Shown here: positions 37,878 to 47,623 of the stretch, in pieces
How the letters are laid out: each line of letters starts with the position of its first letter
Numbering within the stretch: position 1 is the stretch's first letter
Position numbers and translations under genes: made by a program
The notes under the pieces: model-generated
Seen by the model: only the letters and a program-made list of their open reading frames with translations
Told to the model about the DNA's origin: nothing
Databases searched by the model: none
From: Pseudolabrys sp. FHR47
Lineage (GTDB): Bacteria; Pseudomonadota; Alphaproteobacteria; Rhizobiales; Xanthobacteraceae
Length of the DNA stretch: 64,000 nt
Assembly (NCBI RefSeq): GCF_005153485.1
Contig: NZ_CP039740.1
Coordinates: forward strand, 3,723,001-3,787,000
Direction: 5' to 3'

Positions 37878-38962
37878 CTGCGGATGGCCGCATTGACCTT
37901 CGGCATTACCTGCTCCGCCAGCAGGATCATGGACCGGCGGCCAAGCTCGCGGTCGGCCCAATCCTTCCCGGCATAAAGCAGGGTGCCGAAGTCGCCGACC
38001 GTCTCGCGATACTTCAGCAGTTCGTCGGCGACCTTGTCCGGCGTGCCATAGGTGATGAGCTGGTTGCACACGGTCTCCAGCGTCACTTCGTCGTCCGGCT
38101 GGTCGCGATGTGTCTTGAACAGTTCGATGCGGCCATTCTTCTTCAGCTTGGTGTAGAGCTGCTTGTAATAGAAAACATAGGGGCTGTCGGGATCGGTGGC
38201 ATAAGCCTTCGCCGTCTTCTCGTCATCCGCCACAAAGATCGAGCGCGCGACACGCCAATTCGCGGCATCCACCACGCGGCCGACGCGTTCGCAGCCCTCG
38301 ACATATTTCGGCCAGTGGCTTTTCACCCATTGCGGCATCAGGAAGTTGGCCGAGATCGGGTCCCAGCCGCGCGCCGCGGCCTCGGTGACGCCTTTGGAGA
38401 ACGGCGCCACCGCCGTCACCACGATGGGCGGATGCGGCCGCTGCAACGGCTTGGCGATATAACCCTGCCCCAGTTCCGGAATGAACTGCCGCGCCACGCT
38501 GATGTCCCAGTACTCTCCGGCGAGGTCATAGGGCGGCTCGCCCGCCCAGATGGCGAGCACCTGGTTGATGGCTTCGAGAAACATGGCATTGCGGTCGGCG
38601 TCGAGATTGCCGAATACCTCGGCATCGGACAGCAGTCCGCCCGGCGAGATGCCGAACAGGAAGCGGCCGCCGAGCATATGGTCGAGCATGGCGATCTGCG
38701 ACGCCACCGTCGCCGGGTGCGTGTTCGGCATGTTGACGGTGCCGGTGCCGAGCTTCATGTGCTTCACACGGTCGACCAGACTCGCCAGGAACACGATGCA
38801 GGAGGTGATATTCTCCGCGCGGTCCGTGACATGCTCGCCACAATAGGCTTCCGAGAAACCCAGTTCGTCAGCGAGGACGAAAGCCTCGCGGTCCTCGCGC
38901 AGCGATTGCCGCCAGTCCTTGTCGAGCGGATGGATCGGCATGGTGAAAAAGCCAAGCTGCAT
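37874..38962 (-). CDS. LLM-class flavin-dependent oxidoreductase (luciferase-like)
   Basis: 362 aa from MQLGFFTMPIHP, the family-typical opening. GGGAGA lies about 8 bases upstream of this ATG, so the longer open frame to 39235 is not used. TIM-barrel features include LADELGFSEAYCGEHVTDRA, MKLGTGTVNMPNTHP, GRFLFGISPGG and the C-terminal YGTPDKVADELLKYRE. It probably uses reduced flavin to oxygenate an organic compound; substrate unknown. Divergent from the 3-hydroxyisobutyrate-dehydrogenase-like gene. Confidence 0.92.
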   Translation of the reverse strand: MQLGFFTMPIHPLDKDWRQSLREDREAFVLADELGFSEAYCGEHVTDRAENITSCIVFLASLVDRVKHMKLGTGTVNMPNTHPATVASQIAMLDHMLGGRFLFGISPGGLLSDAEVFGNLDADRNAMFLEAINQVLAIWAGEPPYDLAGEYWDISVARQFIPELGQGYIAKPLQRPHPPIVVTAVAPFSKGVTEAAARGWDPISANFLMPQWVKSHWPKYVEGCERVGRVVDAANWRVARSIFVADDEKTAKAYATDPDSPYVFYYKQLYTKLKKNGRIELFKTHRDQPDDEVTLETVCNQLITYGTPDKVADELLKYRETVGDFGTLLYAGKDWADRELGRRSMILLAEQVMPKVNAAIRS

Positions 38963-39100
38963 CGCGGCGTCTCCCGATCGAGTTTTCTTGTTGCCAGACG
39001 ATAAGCGAACCGGCTGCCATTTGGAAAGCCGACGCCGCAGATGACGCCGCAGCGCGCGCCATGGTACCCATTGGGGACCACACACTTCCAAGGCCGAAGC

Positions 39101-40099
39101 ATGGCGAAGACGAAGAAATCGAAAAAGGCGATGGTGCCGTCGAGGAAACCGAAAGCACGGGCGACGTCGCGGCAAAGCAAAGGTACGGTGGGCATCGTCG
39201 GCCTCGGCATCATGGGCGGGGCCTTCGCCCGTCATCTCAAAAAAGCCGGCTGGCGCGTCGTCGGCTACGACATCAGCGCGGCGCGGCGACTGGCGGCCAA
39301 GGATCGCGGCATCAGGATCCTGCGTAACGCCACTGAGGTGGCGAAACAGGCTTCCGTCGTCTTGACCAGCCTGCCCTCACCCAAGGCTCTGGAGTCCGTG
39401 GTGAATGAGATAGCCGGCGCCAAGCTGCCACCGATCACCCTTGTCGAACTGAGCACCTTCGCGCTCGGGGACAAGCAGAAGGCCGAGCGCCGCATGCGCA
39501 AGGCAAAACACACAATGCTGGACGTGCCGGTGAGCGGCACCGGCGCACAGGCAGCGCGCGGCGATGTCGTGTTCTACGCCAGCGGCGAAAAGTCCGCGAT
39601 CAAACGACTGAAGCCGATGTTCGCCGACTTCGGCCGCGCCGCCTATGACGTCGGTGCCTTCGGCAATGGCAGCAAGATGAAATACGTCGCCAACCTGCTG
39701 GTCGCTATCCACAACATCGCCAGCGCCGAGGCCATGGTGCTCGGCATGAAAGCCGGCCTGCCGCCGCAAGCGATCCTGGAGATGGTCTCCGCCGGCGCCG
39801 GCCAGTCGCGCATCTTCGATCTGCGCGGGCCGATGATGGTGAAGAACGACTACGACAACGTCACGGCGACGCTCGACGTGTTCGACAAGGACATCAAACT
39901 GATCGGCGACTTCGTCCGCGCGATGCGCGTGCCGACGCCGCTGTTCGACGCCGCGCGCCCGATCTATGACAAGGCACTCAAGTCCGGTCTGGGCACCAAA
40001 GACGCCGCCGCGGTCTGCGCCGTGCTGGAGAAAACGGCGCGACTGAAGCGAGACAAGGCTGTCAAGACGGCGGGCATCCGCCCACAGGCCACGGCCTAA
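39101..40099 (+). CDS. beta-hydroxyacid dehydrogenase (3-hydroxyisobutyrate dehydrogenase family)
   Basis: 332 aa. The Lys-rich leader MAKTKKSKKAMVPSRKPKAR precedes the NAD(P)-binding GTVGIVGLGIMGGAF. Other signatures are DVPVSGTGAQAARGD and the catalytic-Lys helix GNGSKMKYVANLLVAIHN. It probably oxidises a beta-hydroxy acid or reduces a semialdehyde. The start at 39101 is chosen over an upstream frame because AGG lies nearby and the leader is consistent with the family. Weakly supported link to the downstream transporter. Confidence 0.9.
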   Translation: MAKTKKSKKAMVPSRKPKARATSRQSKGTVGIVGLGIMGGAFARHLKKAGWRVVGYDISAARRLAAKDRGIRILRNATEVAKQASVVLTSLPSPKALESVVNEIAGAKLPPITLVELSTFALGDKQKAERRMRKAKHTMLDVPVSGTGAQAARGDVVFYASGEKSAIKRLKPMFADFGRAAYDVGAFGNGSKMKYVANLLVAIHNIASAEAMVLGMKAGLPPQAILEMVSAGAGQSRIFDLRGPMMVKNDYDNVTATLDVFDKDIKLIGDFVRAMRVPTPLFDAARPIYDKALKSGLGTKDAAAVCAVLEKTARLKRDKAVKTAGIRPQATA

Positions 40100-40410
40100 G
40101 CGCACCGCGCTGTGGGAAGCGCGCCACACCGCTTCATGCGGCGTGGATAGACACGGCACGTCGACTGCCTGCCCGATCAACAGGCTAGCCAAGGCGATCC
40201 GCTTCCTGCACACTGCGGCATAACGGTTGGGCGCGTTCGAGCGCACCGGCCATAAAGAGATCATTGGGGAGGTCATAGTGCCGGCCATCGGCGGCCATTC
40301 ACGCAAGTTCGGGGGTCCTTCCGTCCCGGTCGCCTGACCGGTGGAGCGCCTGTCGCGTGTGAAGGTCCTGCCGACCGCCCATCGCGGTCGCCGGTCCGGC
40401 TGACGTTTTC
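40100..40410 (+). promoter_or_regulatory. upstream region of the liv operon
   Basis: 311 bases without a gene. A small perfect inverted repeat CCGGTC-GCCT-GACCGG lies at 40327-40342, about 70 bases before livH. The promoter of the transport operon is expected here but no clear -35/-10 pair stands out. Confidence 0.4.
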
Positions 40411-41280
40411 ATGCAGTTCGACCTGTTGATCAATGCCATCATCGCCGGCTTGATGCTCGGCGGCTTTTATGCGGCGGTCACCGCCGGCATTTCGATTTCG
40501 TTCGGCATGCTCGATATCGTCAATATCGCGCATCCGGGCTTTATCGTTCTTGGCTCGTACATCGCCTATATCGTCAGCGCGAATTTCGGCATCGATCCCA
40601 TCATCGTCGCCATCCTGGCGCTGCCGGCGTTTTACGCTCTCGGCACCGGCGTCTATGGAATCTATTTCCAATCCTTCGAGAAACGCGGACAGGACGCGCT
40701 GCGCGGCCTCGCCTTTTTCTTCGGCCTGCTGTTCGTCACCGAGGTGACGCTAATTCTGGTGTTCGGCGTCGATTACCGGACGGTGGACACGGCCTACGCC
40801 GGCGGCAGCCTCAAGCTCGGCATCATGGAGTTTCCGCTGCGCATGCTGGTGCCGGCGCTGGTCTCCATCGCCATGTTCGCCGCGTTGCAGCTCTATATGT
40901 CCCGCACTTTCATCGGCCGCGCCGTGATGGCGGTATCGCAGGACCCGCAGGCGCTGGAACTGATGGCGATCGATCCGACCCGCATCAAGCGTATCGCCTT
41001 CTCGATCTCGATGGCGACCTGCGCGCTGGCCGGTGCCTTCCTCATCGTCATCCAGCCGGTGCTGCCGTCGTCGGGCCGCGAATATATCGGCCGCGTCTTC
41101 GCCATCTGCGTCCTCGGCGGCCTCGGCAGCCTGCCCGGAACCCTGATCGCCGCGCTGCTGATCGGCGTCATCGAAAGCATTGCCACGACATTCTACGGCC
41201 CGTCCTGGGCGCCGGCGGTGTCGTTCGGCCTACTCCTGCTCACCCTGGCCGTGCGGCCCTCCGGATTGCTGGGTCGTTAA
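40411..41280 (+). CDS. livH: branched-chain amino acid-type ABC transporter permease (LivH)
   Basis: 289 aa integral membrane protein with about eight hydrophobic segments. The start MQFDLLINAIIAGLMLGGFYA and MLDIVNIAHPGFIVLGSY are LivH hallmarks, as is the coupling loop AVSQDPQALELMAIDPTRIKR. With LivM it forms the transmembrane channel. Its stop is immediately followed by the livM ATG, with no gap. Substrate may be a branched amino acid or another carboxylate or amide. Confidence 0.95.
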   Translation: MQFDLLINAIIAGLMLGGFYAAVTAGISISFGMLDIVNIAHPGFIVLGSYIAYIVSANFGIDPIIVAILALPAFYALGTGVYGIYFQSFEKRGQDALRGLAFFFGLLFVTEVTLILVFGVDYRTVDTAYAGGSLKLGIMEFPLRMLVPALVSIAMFAALQLYMSRTFIGRAVMAVSQDPQALELMAIDPTRIKRIAFSISMATCALAGAFLIVIQPVLPSSGREYIGRVFAICVLGGLGSLPGTLIAALLIGVIESIATTFYGPSWAPAVSFGLLLLTLAVRPSGLLGR

Positions 41281-42243
41281 ATGCACACGCCCAAATTCAC
41301 GCTCATCCTCGTCTCCGTCGCCGCGGCGCTGTTCATCGCCTTCCGTATGATCGGCAACGACTACCTGTTCTTCGCGGGCTATACGGTACTGCAATACGTC
41401 GTCATCGCCACCGCCTGGAACATCCTCGGCGGCTATTGCGGCTATGTGAATTTCGGCAGCGCCGGCTTCTTCGCTGTCGGCGTCTATTCGACCGTATTCT
41501 TCTACAACATCGGCCAGCAGTTTGATTTCCAGTTGCCGATCCCGGTGCTGATGGTGATCGGCGGCCTCATGGCCGGCCTGCTCGGCCTTGGCATGGGCTA
41601 TCTCACCTTGCGGCTGCGCGGCGTGTTCTTCGCCATCGCCACTTTGGCATTGCTGGTGGTGATTGAAACCTTCGTCGTCAACTGGTCCTTCGTCGGCGGC
41701 TCGCGCGGCGCCTATATCATCCCGCCGTCGGAAATCCCGATCCTCGGCGCCTTCATCCAGTATCTGTTCCTGCTGATGCTGATTCTGGTCGTGCTGTCGC
41801 TGGTCGCCGCCCGCACCATCGAACGCTCCAGCCTCGGCGTCGGCTTCGCCACCATCCGCGATGACGAACTGGCCGCGGAAGCGTCCGGCGTTCCGACCTT
41901 GCGGCTCAAGCTGATCGCCACGGTCGTCTCCGGCGCGCTGTTCGGCATGGCCGGCGCGCCGTTCCCCTATTACATCGGCTATGTCGAGCCAGGCTCGGCC
42001 TTCAACCTTGCCTATTCGGTGAACGCCATCGCTATGCCGATGATCGGCGGCACCATGACCTGGGTCGGCCCGATGGTCGGCGCGCTGCTGCTGTCGACCT
42101 TGCAGCAGGTCATCACGGTGACGATCTCGTCGGCTGCCAATCTGCTCATCACCGGCCTGCTGCTTATCGGCTTCGTCATCCTCGCGCCCAAGGGCCTGGT
42201 GGGCCTGTGGCAAAGCCTCACCGCCGGGAGGAAGCAGACATGA
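41281..42243 (+). CDS. livM: branched-chain amino acid-type ABC transporter permease (LivM)
   Basis: 320 aa, about nine hydrophobic segments. ATAWNILGGYCGYVNFGSAGFF and GYLTLRLRGVFFAIATLA are LivM signatures; GVGFATIRDDELAAEASG is the coupling motif for the ATPase. It starts at the base after livH's stop and overlaps livG by 4 bases (ATGA), indicating a tightly coupled operon. Confidence 0.95.
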   Translation: MHTPKFTLILVSVAAALFIAFRMIGNDYLFFAGYTVLQYVVIATAWNILGGYCGYVNFGSAGFFAVGVYSTVFFYNIGQQFDFQLPIPVLMVIGGLMAGLLGLGMGYLTLRLRGVFFAIATLALLVVIETFVVNWSFVGGSRGAYIIPPSEIPILGAFIQYLFLLMLILVVLSLVAARTIERSSLGVGFATIRDDELAAEASGVPTLRLKLIATVVSGALFGMAGAPFPYYIGYVEPGSAFNLAYSVNAIAMPMIGGTMTWVGPMVGALLLSTLQQVITVTISSAANLLITGLLLIGFVILAPKGLVGLWQSLTAGRKQT

Positions 42244-43019
42244 GCCAGATCATGGGCCACTCTGCGACCGAGGAAGCGATTGGCGACGTGCCGCTGCTCG
42301 CGGTCGACCAACTCGGCAAACGCTTCGGTGGCTTCGTCGCGCTCGACACCGTCGACCTCAAAGTGCCCAAGGGCGAACGCCTCGGCCTGATTGGGCCGAA
42401 CGGCTCTGGAAAATCCACACTGGTTAACTGCATCAGCGGCACGCTGCAGAACGAAACCGGAAGCGTGAGTTTTGACGGCCAGCGTCTCGATGGCCTTCCG
42501 GCACATCGCCGTGCCCGGCTCGGCCTCGCCCGCAGTTTCCAGTTGCCGCGACCGTTCCGGACCATGACCGTGGCCGAGAATGTACGCGTGCCGCTGATCT
42601 ACACCGTCGGCGCCCGCGCGGGCGTTCATCTGACGCAGAGCGAACTCGAAGACCGCTGCATGGAAGTCCTCACCCTCGTCTCGCTGCAGGACAAGGCCGG
42701 CAAGAACCCGTTCGATCTCACTCAAGTCGAGATGCGCAAGCTGGAGCTCGCCCGTGCCATGGCGGCGGAGCCGAAGTTGCTGATCGCCGACGAGTCCATG
42801 GCCGGCCTGTCGCATTCCGAGGTCGAGGACATCGTTGCGCTGCTCATTCGCATGAACGAGCGCGGCGTCACCATCATCATGATCGAACATATCATGCGCG
42901 CAGTGATGGCGTTCTCGCAACGCCTCGTCGTGCTCGTCTCCGGCCGCAAGATCGCCGATGGGGCCCCAGAAGACGTGATCAAGGACAAGGACGTGGTGGG
43001 AGCCTATCTTGGAACCTGA
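42240..43019 (+). CDS. livG: ABC transporter ATP-binding protein (LivG)
   Basis: 259 aa from MSQIMGHSATEE; the start overlaps livM's stop. Walker A GPNGSGKST is near residue 52. The LivG-specific GLARSFQLPRPFRTMTVAEN follows. The usual signature region is here LTQVEMRKLELARAMA, a diverged LSGGQ (Asp/Leu/Thr/Gln in place of Leu/Ser/Gly/Gly). Walker B is LLIADESMAGL. It powers LivHM together with LivF. Confidence 0.93.
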   Translation: MSQIMGHSATEEAIGDVPLLAVDQLGKRFGGFVALDTVDLKVPKGERLGLIGPNGSGKSTLVNCISGTLQNETGSVSFDGQRLDGLPAHRRARLGLARSFQLPRPFRTMTVAENVRVPLIYTVGARAGVHLTQSELEDRCMEVLTLVSLQDKAGKNPFDLTQVEMRKLELARAMAAEPKLLIADESMAGLSHSEVEDIVALLIRMNERGVTIIMIEHIMRAVMAFSQRLVVLVSGRKIADGAPEDVIKDKDVVGAYLGT

Positions 43020-43761
43020 TCTGGCACATAGCACCAACAGCATCGCTGTCGAAGGCATCGATGCCGGCTACGGCCTGGTGCGCGTGCTCGACGACGTGTC
43101 GCTTCACGTCGGTTCCGGCGAGACCGTGGCGCTGCTCGGCACCAACGGCAACGGCAAGAGCACTTTGATGAAGTGCATCATGGGCTGGGTGCGGCCGTCC
43201 AAGGGGCGCATCGTTGCCGAGATCGACGGTGCTAGGCACGACCTCACCAAACTCTCGACCACCGAGATCGTCGATCTCGGCATCGCGCTCGTGCCGGAAG
43301 GCCGCCGCCTGTTCCCGCGCCAGACGGTGGAGGAAAACCTGCTGCTCGGCGCCAGCCGTCCGAAGGCGCGCGCCCACATCAAGACCAATCTCGACTTCTG
43401 CTTCGAGACCTTCCCGCGCCTCGCCGAGCGGCGCGGTCAGCTGGCTGGCTCGATGTCCGGCGGCGAGCAGCAGATGCTGGCGCTCGCGCGCGCCCTGATG
43501 ATCAACCCGCGCATCCTGCTGGTCGATGAACCCTCGGTCGGCCTGTCGCCGCTGCTGGTCGCCCGTACCATCGACGCCATCAAGACACTGAAGGAACACT
43601 TCAAGCTCACGGTGCTGATGGCCGAACAGAACTTCACCCAGGCGCTGCGCATCGCCGATCGTGGTTATGTCATCGTCCACGGCAAGATCGAATTCGAGGG
43701 CTCTTCCGCAGACGAACTCAACAACAACGATCTTATTCGGCAGTTTTATCTAGGGATGTGA
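43009..43761 (+). CDS. livF: ABC transporter ATP-binding protein (LivF)
   Basis: 250 aa with a TTG start at 43009, supported by GGGAG about 8 bases upstream and an 11-base overlap with livG. Walker A GTNGNGKST, signature SGGEQQMLALARAL and Walker B ILLVDEPSVGLSP are all present. LVPEGRRLFPRQTVEENLLL is the LivF hallmark. Last gene of the operon. A palindromic element and a two-way terminator follow. Confidence 0.94.
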   Translation: MEPDLAHSTNSIAVEGIDAGYGLVRVLDDVSLHVGSGETVALLGTNGNGKSTLMKCIMGWVRPSKGRIVAEIDGARHDLTKLSTTEIVDLGIALVPEGRRLFPRQTVEENLLLGASRPKARAHIKTNLDFCFETFPRLAERRGQLAGSMSGGEQQMLALARALMINPRILLVDEPSVGLSPLLVARTIDAIKTLKEHFKLTVLMAEQNFTQALRIADRGYVIVHGKIEFEGSSADELNNNDLIRQFYLGM

Positions 43762-43790
43762 GATCTACCGCGAGGGGCGCCACACTCTCC

Positions 43791-43878
43791 GTCATGCCCG
43801 GCCTTGTGCCGGGCATCCACGCCTTTCTAACGCCAACGCCATCAAGACATGGATGGCCGGGACAAGCCCGGCCATGAC
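43791..43878. repeat. palindromic element downstream of livF
   Basis: Left hairpin GTCATGCCCGGCCTTGTGCC-type and right hairpin ATGGCCGGGACAAGCCCGGC-type, joined by about 24 bases. Both arms are essentially identical to those of the inverted copy inside the GT87-like gene at 58738. The centre differs. Outer ends GTCATG and CATGAC. Confidence 0.88.
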
Positions 43879-43902
43879 GAGTTCATTACCTGAACTTTGA
43901 AG

Positions 43903-43937
43903 AAAAAACGCCGCGGATTGCTCCGCGGCGTTTCTTC
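43903..43937. terminator. bidirectional terminator
   Basis: AAACGCCGCGGA / TCCGCGGCGTTT with loop TTGC is a perfect 12-bp stem with A tract on the left and T tract on the right. It works on both strands and lies between the convergent livF and binding-protein genes. Confidence 0.88.
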
Positions 43938-43954
43938 ATTCAAGCGATCCGTCG

Positions 43955-45229
43955 CTACTTCATCGCCTTCTCATAAGGATAGACCACCTTGCCGGTGGCA
44001 AGGCTCGGCGGGTCGACGACCGTCTGGTAGCTCATGCCGCGCCAGGTATCGAGGTTCGCCGCGTCGGTGACGCCGTGATATTGCACGGTCATCATACGGT
44101 CCTCGGCCCATTCGCCCTTGGCGCCGTACTTGATCGGTCCCATCACGGTCTTGATCGTCGCTTTCTTCAGATAGTCGGCGATCTTGGCGTCGTCGAGGCT
44201 CTTGGAACCCTTGATGCCGGCTTCGAGCACCTGCATCTGAGCGTAGCCCCAGCCACCGAGATAGTAACCCAGCGGATCGACACCAGCGGCGCCGGCCTTG
44301 GCCTGGTACTCCTTGAAGAAGGCTTCGGTGCCTTCATACATCTGCTTCTTGTCCGGCACCCAGGTCTCGTAATTGACGATGCCGTTGAGCTTGCTCTTGA
44401 GCTTATCCTTGAAGGGCGTGGCCTGCAGGCCGACCATGGCGCCGCCCATCATCTTCGGCTTGAGGCCGACTTCATGCGCCGCCAGCACCAGGCCGATCGA
44501 GTCAAGCGGATAAGAGCAGATCATCACCAGGTCCGGATTCTCCGCCTTCACCGCGCGCACAATCGGCGCGAAGTCGGTGGTCTTCGGCGGCGGCGGATAA
44601 GCCTTGTCGTAGACGATCTTGAGGCCGAGTTTCTTGGCAGTGTTGCGCGCACCCTCGCAGGCGTTCTGCGAGAATTCGGCGTCGGCATAGGTGAGCGCGA
44701 TGGACTGCGGCTTCGGCGACTGCGCCATCGCCACGTTGAAGTAGCCCTTGGTAAAGGAGGCCTTGGCGTCCGGGCCTGTCGGAATCACCGCGAAGTAGCG
44801 ATCGTATTTGAACTTGTCGTTGATATCGAGGCCGAACAAGCTGACAAAAGTTTTCTTTTTGCTAATCACCACTGGCATGGCCGGTGCAATCTGGTTCGAC
44901 GCATAACCGGAGACCACGAGATCGACTTTGTCGACGTCGATCAGCTTGGTGTAGATGCCCGGGACTTCCGAGCCCTGGCTCTTGTCGTCATAATATTTCA
45001 GCTCGACCTTTTTACCGAGCAGACCGCCGGACTTGTTGACCTGATCGGCCCAGATTTCCATGCCGAGCAGCGCCTGCTTGCCATTCGGCGAGAGGAAGCC
45101 TGTGAGCGATTGCGAGAAACCAATCTTGATCGTGTCTTGCGCCTGGGCGCCGAGCGTCATCGCCGCCGTGACCGCAAGACTGACGCCTGCAATCAGAGCA
45201 AGCTTGCGCGATTTGAGGCTTTGCATCAT
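43955..45229 (-). CDS. ABC transporter substrate-binding protein (Liv type)
   Basis: 424 aa. ATG at 45229 has GGAGG 7 bases upstream; an ATG at 45226 is adjacent. Signal peptide SRKLALIAGVSLAVTAAMTL ends AQAQD. The mature start DTIKIGFSQSLTGFLSPNG and GMEIWADQVNKSGGLLGKKV are typical of type-1 periplasmic binding proteins for amino acids or amides. It presumably feeds LivHMGF, though it is convergent with that operon and would need its own promoter. Ligand not predictable. Confidence 0.94.
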   Translation of the reverse strand: MMQSLKSRKLALIAGVSLAVTAAMTLGAQAQDTIKIGFSQSLTGFLSPNGKQALLGMEIWADQVNKSGGLLGKKVELKYYDDKSQGSEVPGIYTKLIDVDKVDLVVSGYASNQIAPAMPVVISKKKTFVSLFGLDINDKFKYDRYFAVIPTGPDAKASFTKGYFNVAMAQSPKPQSIALTYADAEFSQNACEGARNTAKKLGLKIVYDKAYPPPPKTTDFAPIVRAVKAENPDLVMICSYPLDSIGLVLAAHEVGLKPKMMGGAMVGLQATPFKDKLKSKLNGIVNYETWVPDKKQMYEGTEAFFKEYQAKAGAAGVDPLGYYLGGWGYAQMQVLEAGIKGSKSLDDAKIADYLKKATIKTVMGPIKYGAKGEWAEDRMMTVQYHGVTDAANLDTWRGMSYQTVVDPPSLATGKVVYPYEKAMK

Positions 45230-45461
45230 CCGTTGTCCTCCCGAGGTGGTTTTTGTTTTCTTCGCTAGAGCGATCATGCCAGCGACAAGCGCGACGGTCC
45301 ACTGCGGCGTAAGGCCTTGATAACGGTGGCGCGGCGATATCGGTGGGCAGAGTCCCGCGCAGGAGCATTGTTGCACTGCACGATGAATGGGTGTTGCGAA
45401 CGGCGTGGCGGCCCCGAATGATAGGCGGCAACAAGAACACGCCCGGGAAGGAGCCCGCCTC

Positions 45462-46238
45462 ATGCCGCGCCGGATCGTCGACATATCAATTCCGCTTGAA
45501 AATAATGTCGCAGCGGACCCCCCAGGTTATGGCCCGACCATCGAATACCTCGACCACGAAGCGACCGCGGCCGACATTCTCAAGTTCTTTCCCGGGTTGA
45601 AGAAGGAAGACCTGCCCGACGGCGAAGGCTGGGGCTTCGAATGGATCAAGCTGTCGACGCACTGCACGACCCATCTCGACGCGCCCTGGCACTTCGCCTC
45701 GACGATGGACGGCGGCCAGCGAGCTATCACCATCGACGAGGTGCCGTTGGACTGGTGCTTCCAGCGCGGCGTCAAACTCGACTTCCGTCATTTCGCGGAT
45801 GGTTACGTCGCCAGTGCCGCAGATGTTGAGACCGAGCTCAAGCGTATCGGCCACACGCTGGCGCCGCTCGATATCGTTGTCGTCAATACGAGCGCCGGCA
45901 AGGCCTATGGCCAGCCCGACTACGTCGCCAGAGGCTGCGGCATGGGCCGCGAGGCCACACTATACCTGCTCGAGCGCGGCGTACGCGTCACCGGCACGGA
46001 CGGCTGGAGCTGGGATGCACCTTTCGTCTACACGATGAAACGCTATGCCGAGACGCACGACCCTTCGATCATCTGGGAGGGTCACCGGGCCGGCCGCGAC
46101 ATCGGCTATTGCCACATCGAGAAGCTGCACAACCTGGAGAGCCTGCCCCCGACCGGCTTCATGGTGAGCTGCTTCCCGGTGAAGATCCGCGGCGGCTCGG
46201 CCGGCTGGACCCGCGCAGTGGCGATCCTGGACGGCTGA
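45462..46238 (+). CDS. cyclase family protein (kynurenine formamidase-like fold)
   Basis: 258 aa from [19 protein letters not shown], with AAGGAG 9 bases upstream. Metal-binding motif H67-x3-H71-x-D73-x-P-x-H77 ([13 protein letters not shown]) is intact, and the later [11 protein letters not shown] and [17 protein letters not shown] fit the family. Members hydrolyse amides, lactones or isatin-like rings with Mn or Zn. Divergent from the binding protein with 232 bases between starts, so a shared regulatory region and a shared substrate theme are plausible. Confidence 0.9.
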   Translation: MPRRIVDISIPLENNVAADPPGYGPTIEYLDHEATAADILKFFPGLKKEDLPDGEGWGFEWIKLSTHCTTHLDAPWHFASTMDGGQRAITIDEVPLDWCFQRGVKLDFRHFADGYVASAADVETELKRIGHTLAPLDIVVVNTSAGKAYGQPDYVARGCGMGREATLYLLERGVRVTGTDGWSWDAPFVYTMKRYAETHDPSIIWEGHRAGRDIGYCHIEKLHNLESLPPTGFMVSCFPVKIRGGSAGWTRAVAILDG

Positions 46239-46241
46239 CCG

Positions 46242-47420
46242 TCACACGCCCCTGTTGTATGGAAATTTGGGCGGCGGCTGCGTGCCGGGATCGATCACGT
46301 GCCGCCGCATGGCGGCATCGCAGATCGCATAGCCCCAGTTGATGAGGCGCTCCTGCAGCGCTTCATCCATCGCCGCCAGCCGCGTCGGCTCGTCGGCGAG
46401 CAGGATCGTCCGTTGCGGCGGACATGGCAGCGCGCCATCGACTTCATATTTCGCGATCGCGCTGCGAATCCCCCAATAGGTGCCCTTGCGGTGATTACGG
46501 TCGGTCTCCCGGGCCTTGTAGGATTCGATAACCTGACGCTGGCGCAAGGCGCGCACCTGGCTGTCGATGAGATTGAGGACGCGATAGGCATGCCGCCCCC
46601 AATCGCGCGCCGGGTCTTCCTCCGGCGCGAAGTGGCCGCCGCCGTCGCTCACCAGAATCGTGTCGTAGTTCTTCCACGCCGTTTCGAGGCCGAGATTGTC
46701 ATAGACCCCGCCATCGCTGAGCACGGCGTTGCTGACATACGGTTCTCTGTGCAAATCGGCGCCATCAACAGGTTCGACCCGCGCCGGGTCGAGCGGCAGT
46801 TGCATCGGCGACAAGAACGGCGGAAAGGCCGATGACGCCGTGACGGCGGCGGAGAGCGCCAGATCGGGGGCTTTGATCATCCCGACACGATAATTGGCCA
46901 TGTACGGTTTGGAGAAGCGCCACAACGTCCCCGTCTGGACGCTGGTGGCGTTGATGATGAAACGCGGATTGTCCGGCAGGTTCTGCAACGTCTTGCCCTT
47001 GAAGACATGCTTGTCATAGGCGGCCGCGATGCGGTTGCTGACCGACATCCCCGGCAGCAGGCCGATGACGGCCGACGCGATATCGATCGTATGCGACGCC
47101 AATGTGCGGACCGGCTTGACGACATTGCTTTCGAATGGCGCCCGGTCGGTCGTTCCCGCGAGCTTCGGCCAGGCCAGCGCCAGCGCGCCGGCCGTGATCG
47201 AGCCGCCCGATACGCTGGAAATTCGTTTGATGGTCGGCAACACCCCGGTTTCGTGAAGGCGCCACAGTGCGCCGGCGTGAAACAGCATGGCGCGATAACC
47301 GCCGCCCGACAGACAGAGTGCGATGCCCTGCTCTGGTGCTTCCGCAGGTCGGTCGGGCGGAATGAAGCGGACTGGTGATCGTGGATCGACAGGAACCTGC
47401 GGTTCTTGTTCGTCACCCAT
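46242..47420 (-). CDS. patatin-like phospholipase
   Basis: 392 aa. Oxyanion loop SGGGYR at 38-43; nucleophile Ser71 in SVSGGS, where the usual G-x-S-x-G is S-V-S-G-G; catalytic Asp236 in LSDGGVYDNLG. It is predicted to hydrolyse acyl esters of lipids. No signal peptide; likely cytoplasmic or secreted by another route. It converges with the cyclase gene (3-base gap between stops). The upstream region 47421-47623 separates it from a divergent amidohydrolase. Confidence 0.9.
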   Translation of the reverse strand: MGDEQEPQVPVDPRSPVRFIPPDRPAEAPEQGIALCLSGGGYRAMLFHAGALWRLHETGVLPTIKRISSVSGGSITAGALALAWPKLAGTTDRAPFESNVVKPVRTLASHTIDIASAVIGLLPGMSVSNRIAAAYDKHVFKGKTLQNLPDNPRFIINATSVQTGTLWRFSKPYMANYRVGMIKAPDLALSAAVTASSAFPPFLSPMQLPLDPARVEPVDGADLHREPYVSNAVLSDGGVYDNLGLETAWKNYDTILVSDGGGHFAPEEDPARDWGRHAYRVLNLIDSQVRALRQRQVIESYKARETDRNHRKGTYWGIRSAIAKYEVDGALPCPPQRTILLADEPTRLAAMDEALQERLINWGYAICDAAMRRHVIDPGTQPPPKFPYNRGV

Positions 47421-47623
47421 GTGATGCCGAGGCCGACATCCGACGGACTTCAGATTGGAAACATGCCGACCTCATCAGGCCGGTTTGTCATCGGTCCGCT
47501 TCCGGCTGTACAAATGGCCCCCTCCCTAGCTGTTTGCACGGCGCTTCGGAACTTTAACGCGAATATTTATCTATGTACATCCAGCCGCTGTGACACTCCG
47601 TCACCCCACCCTTCGCGAGCGAC

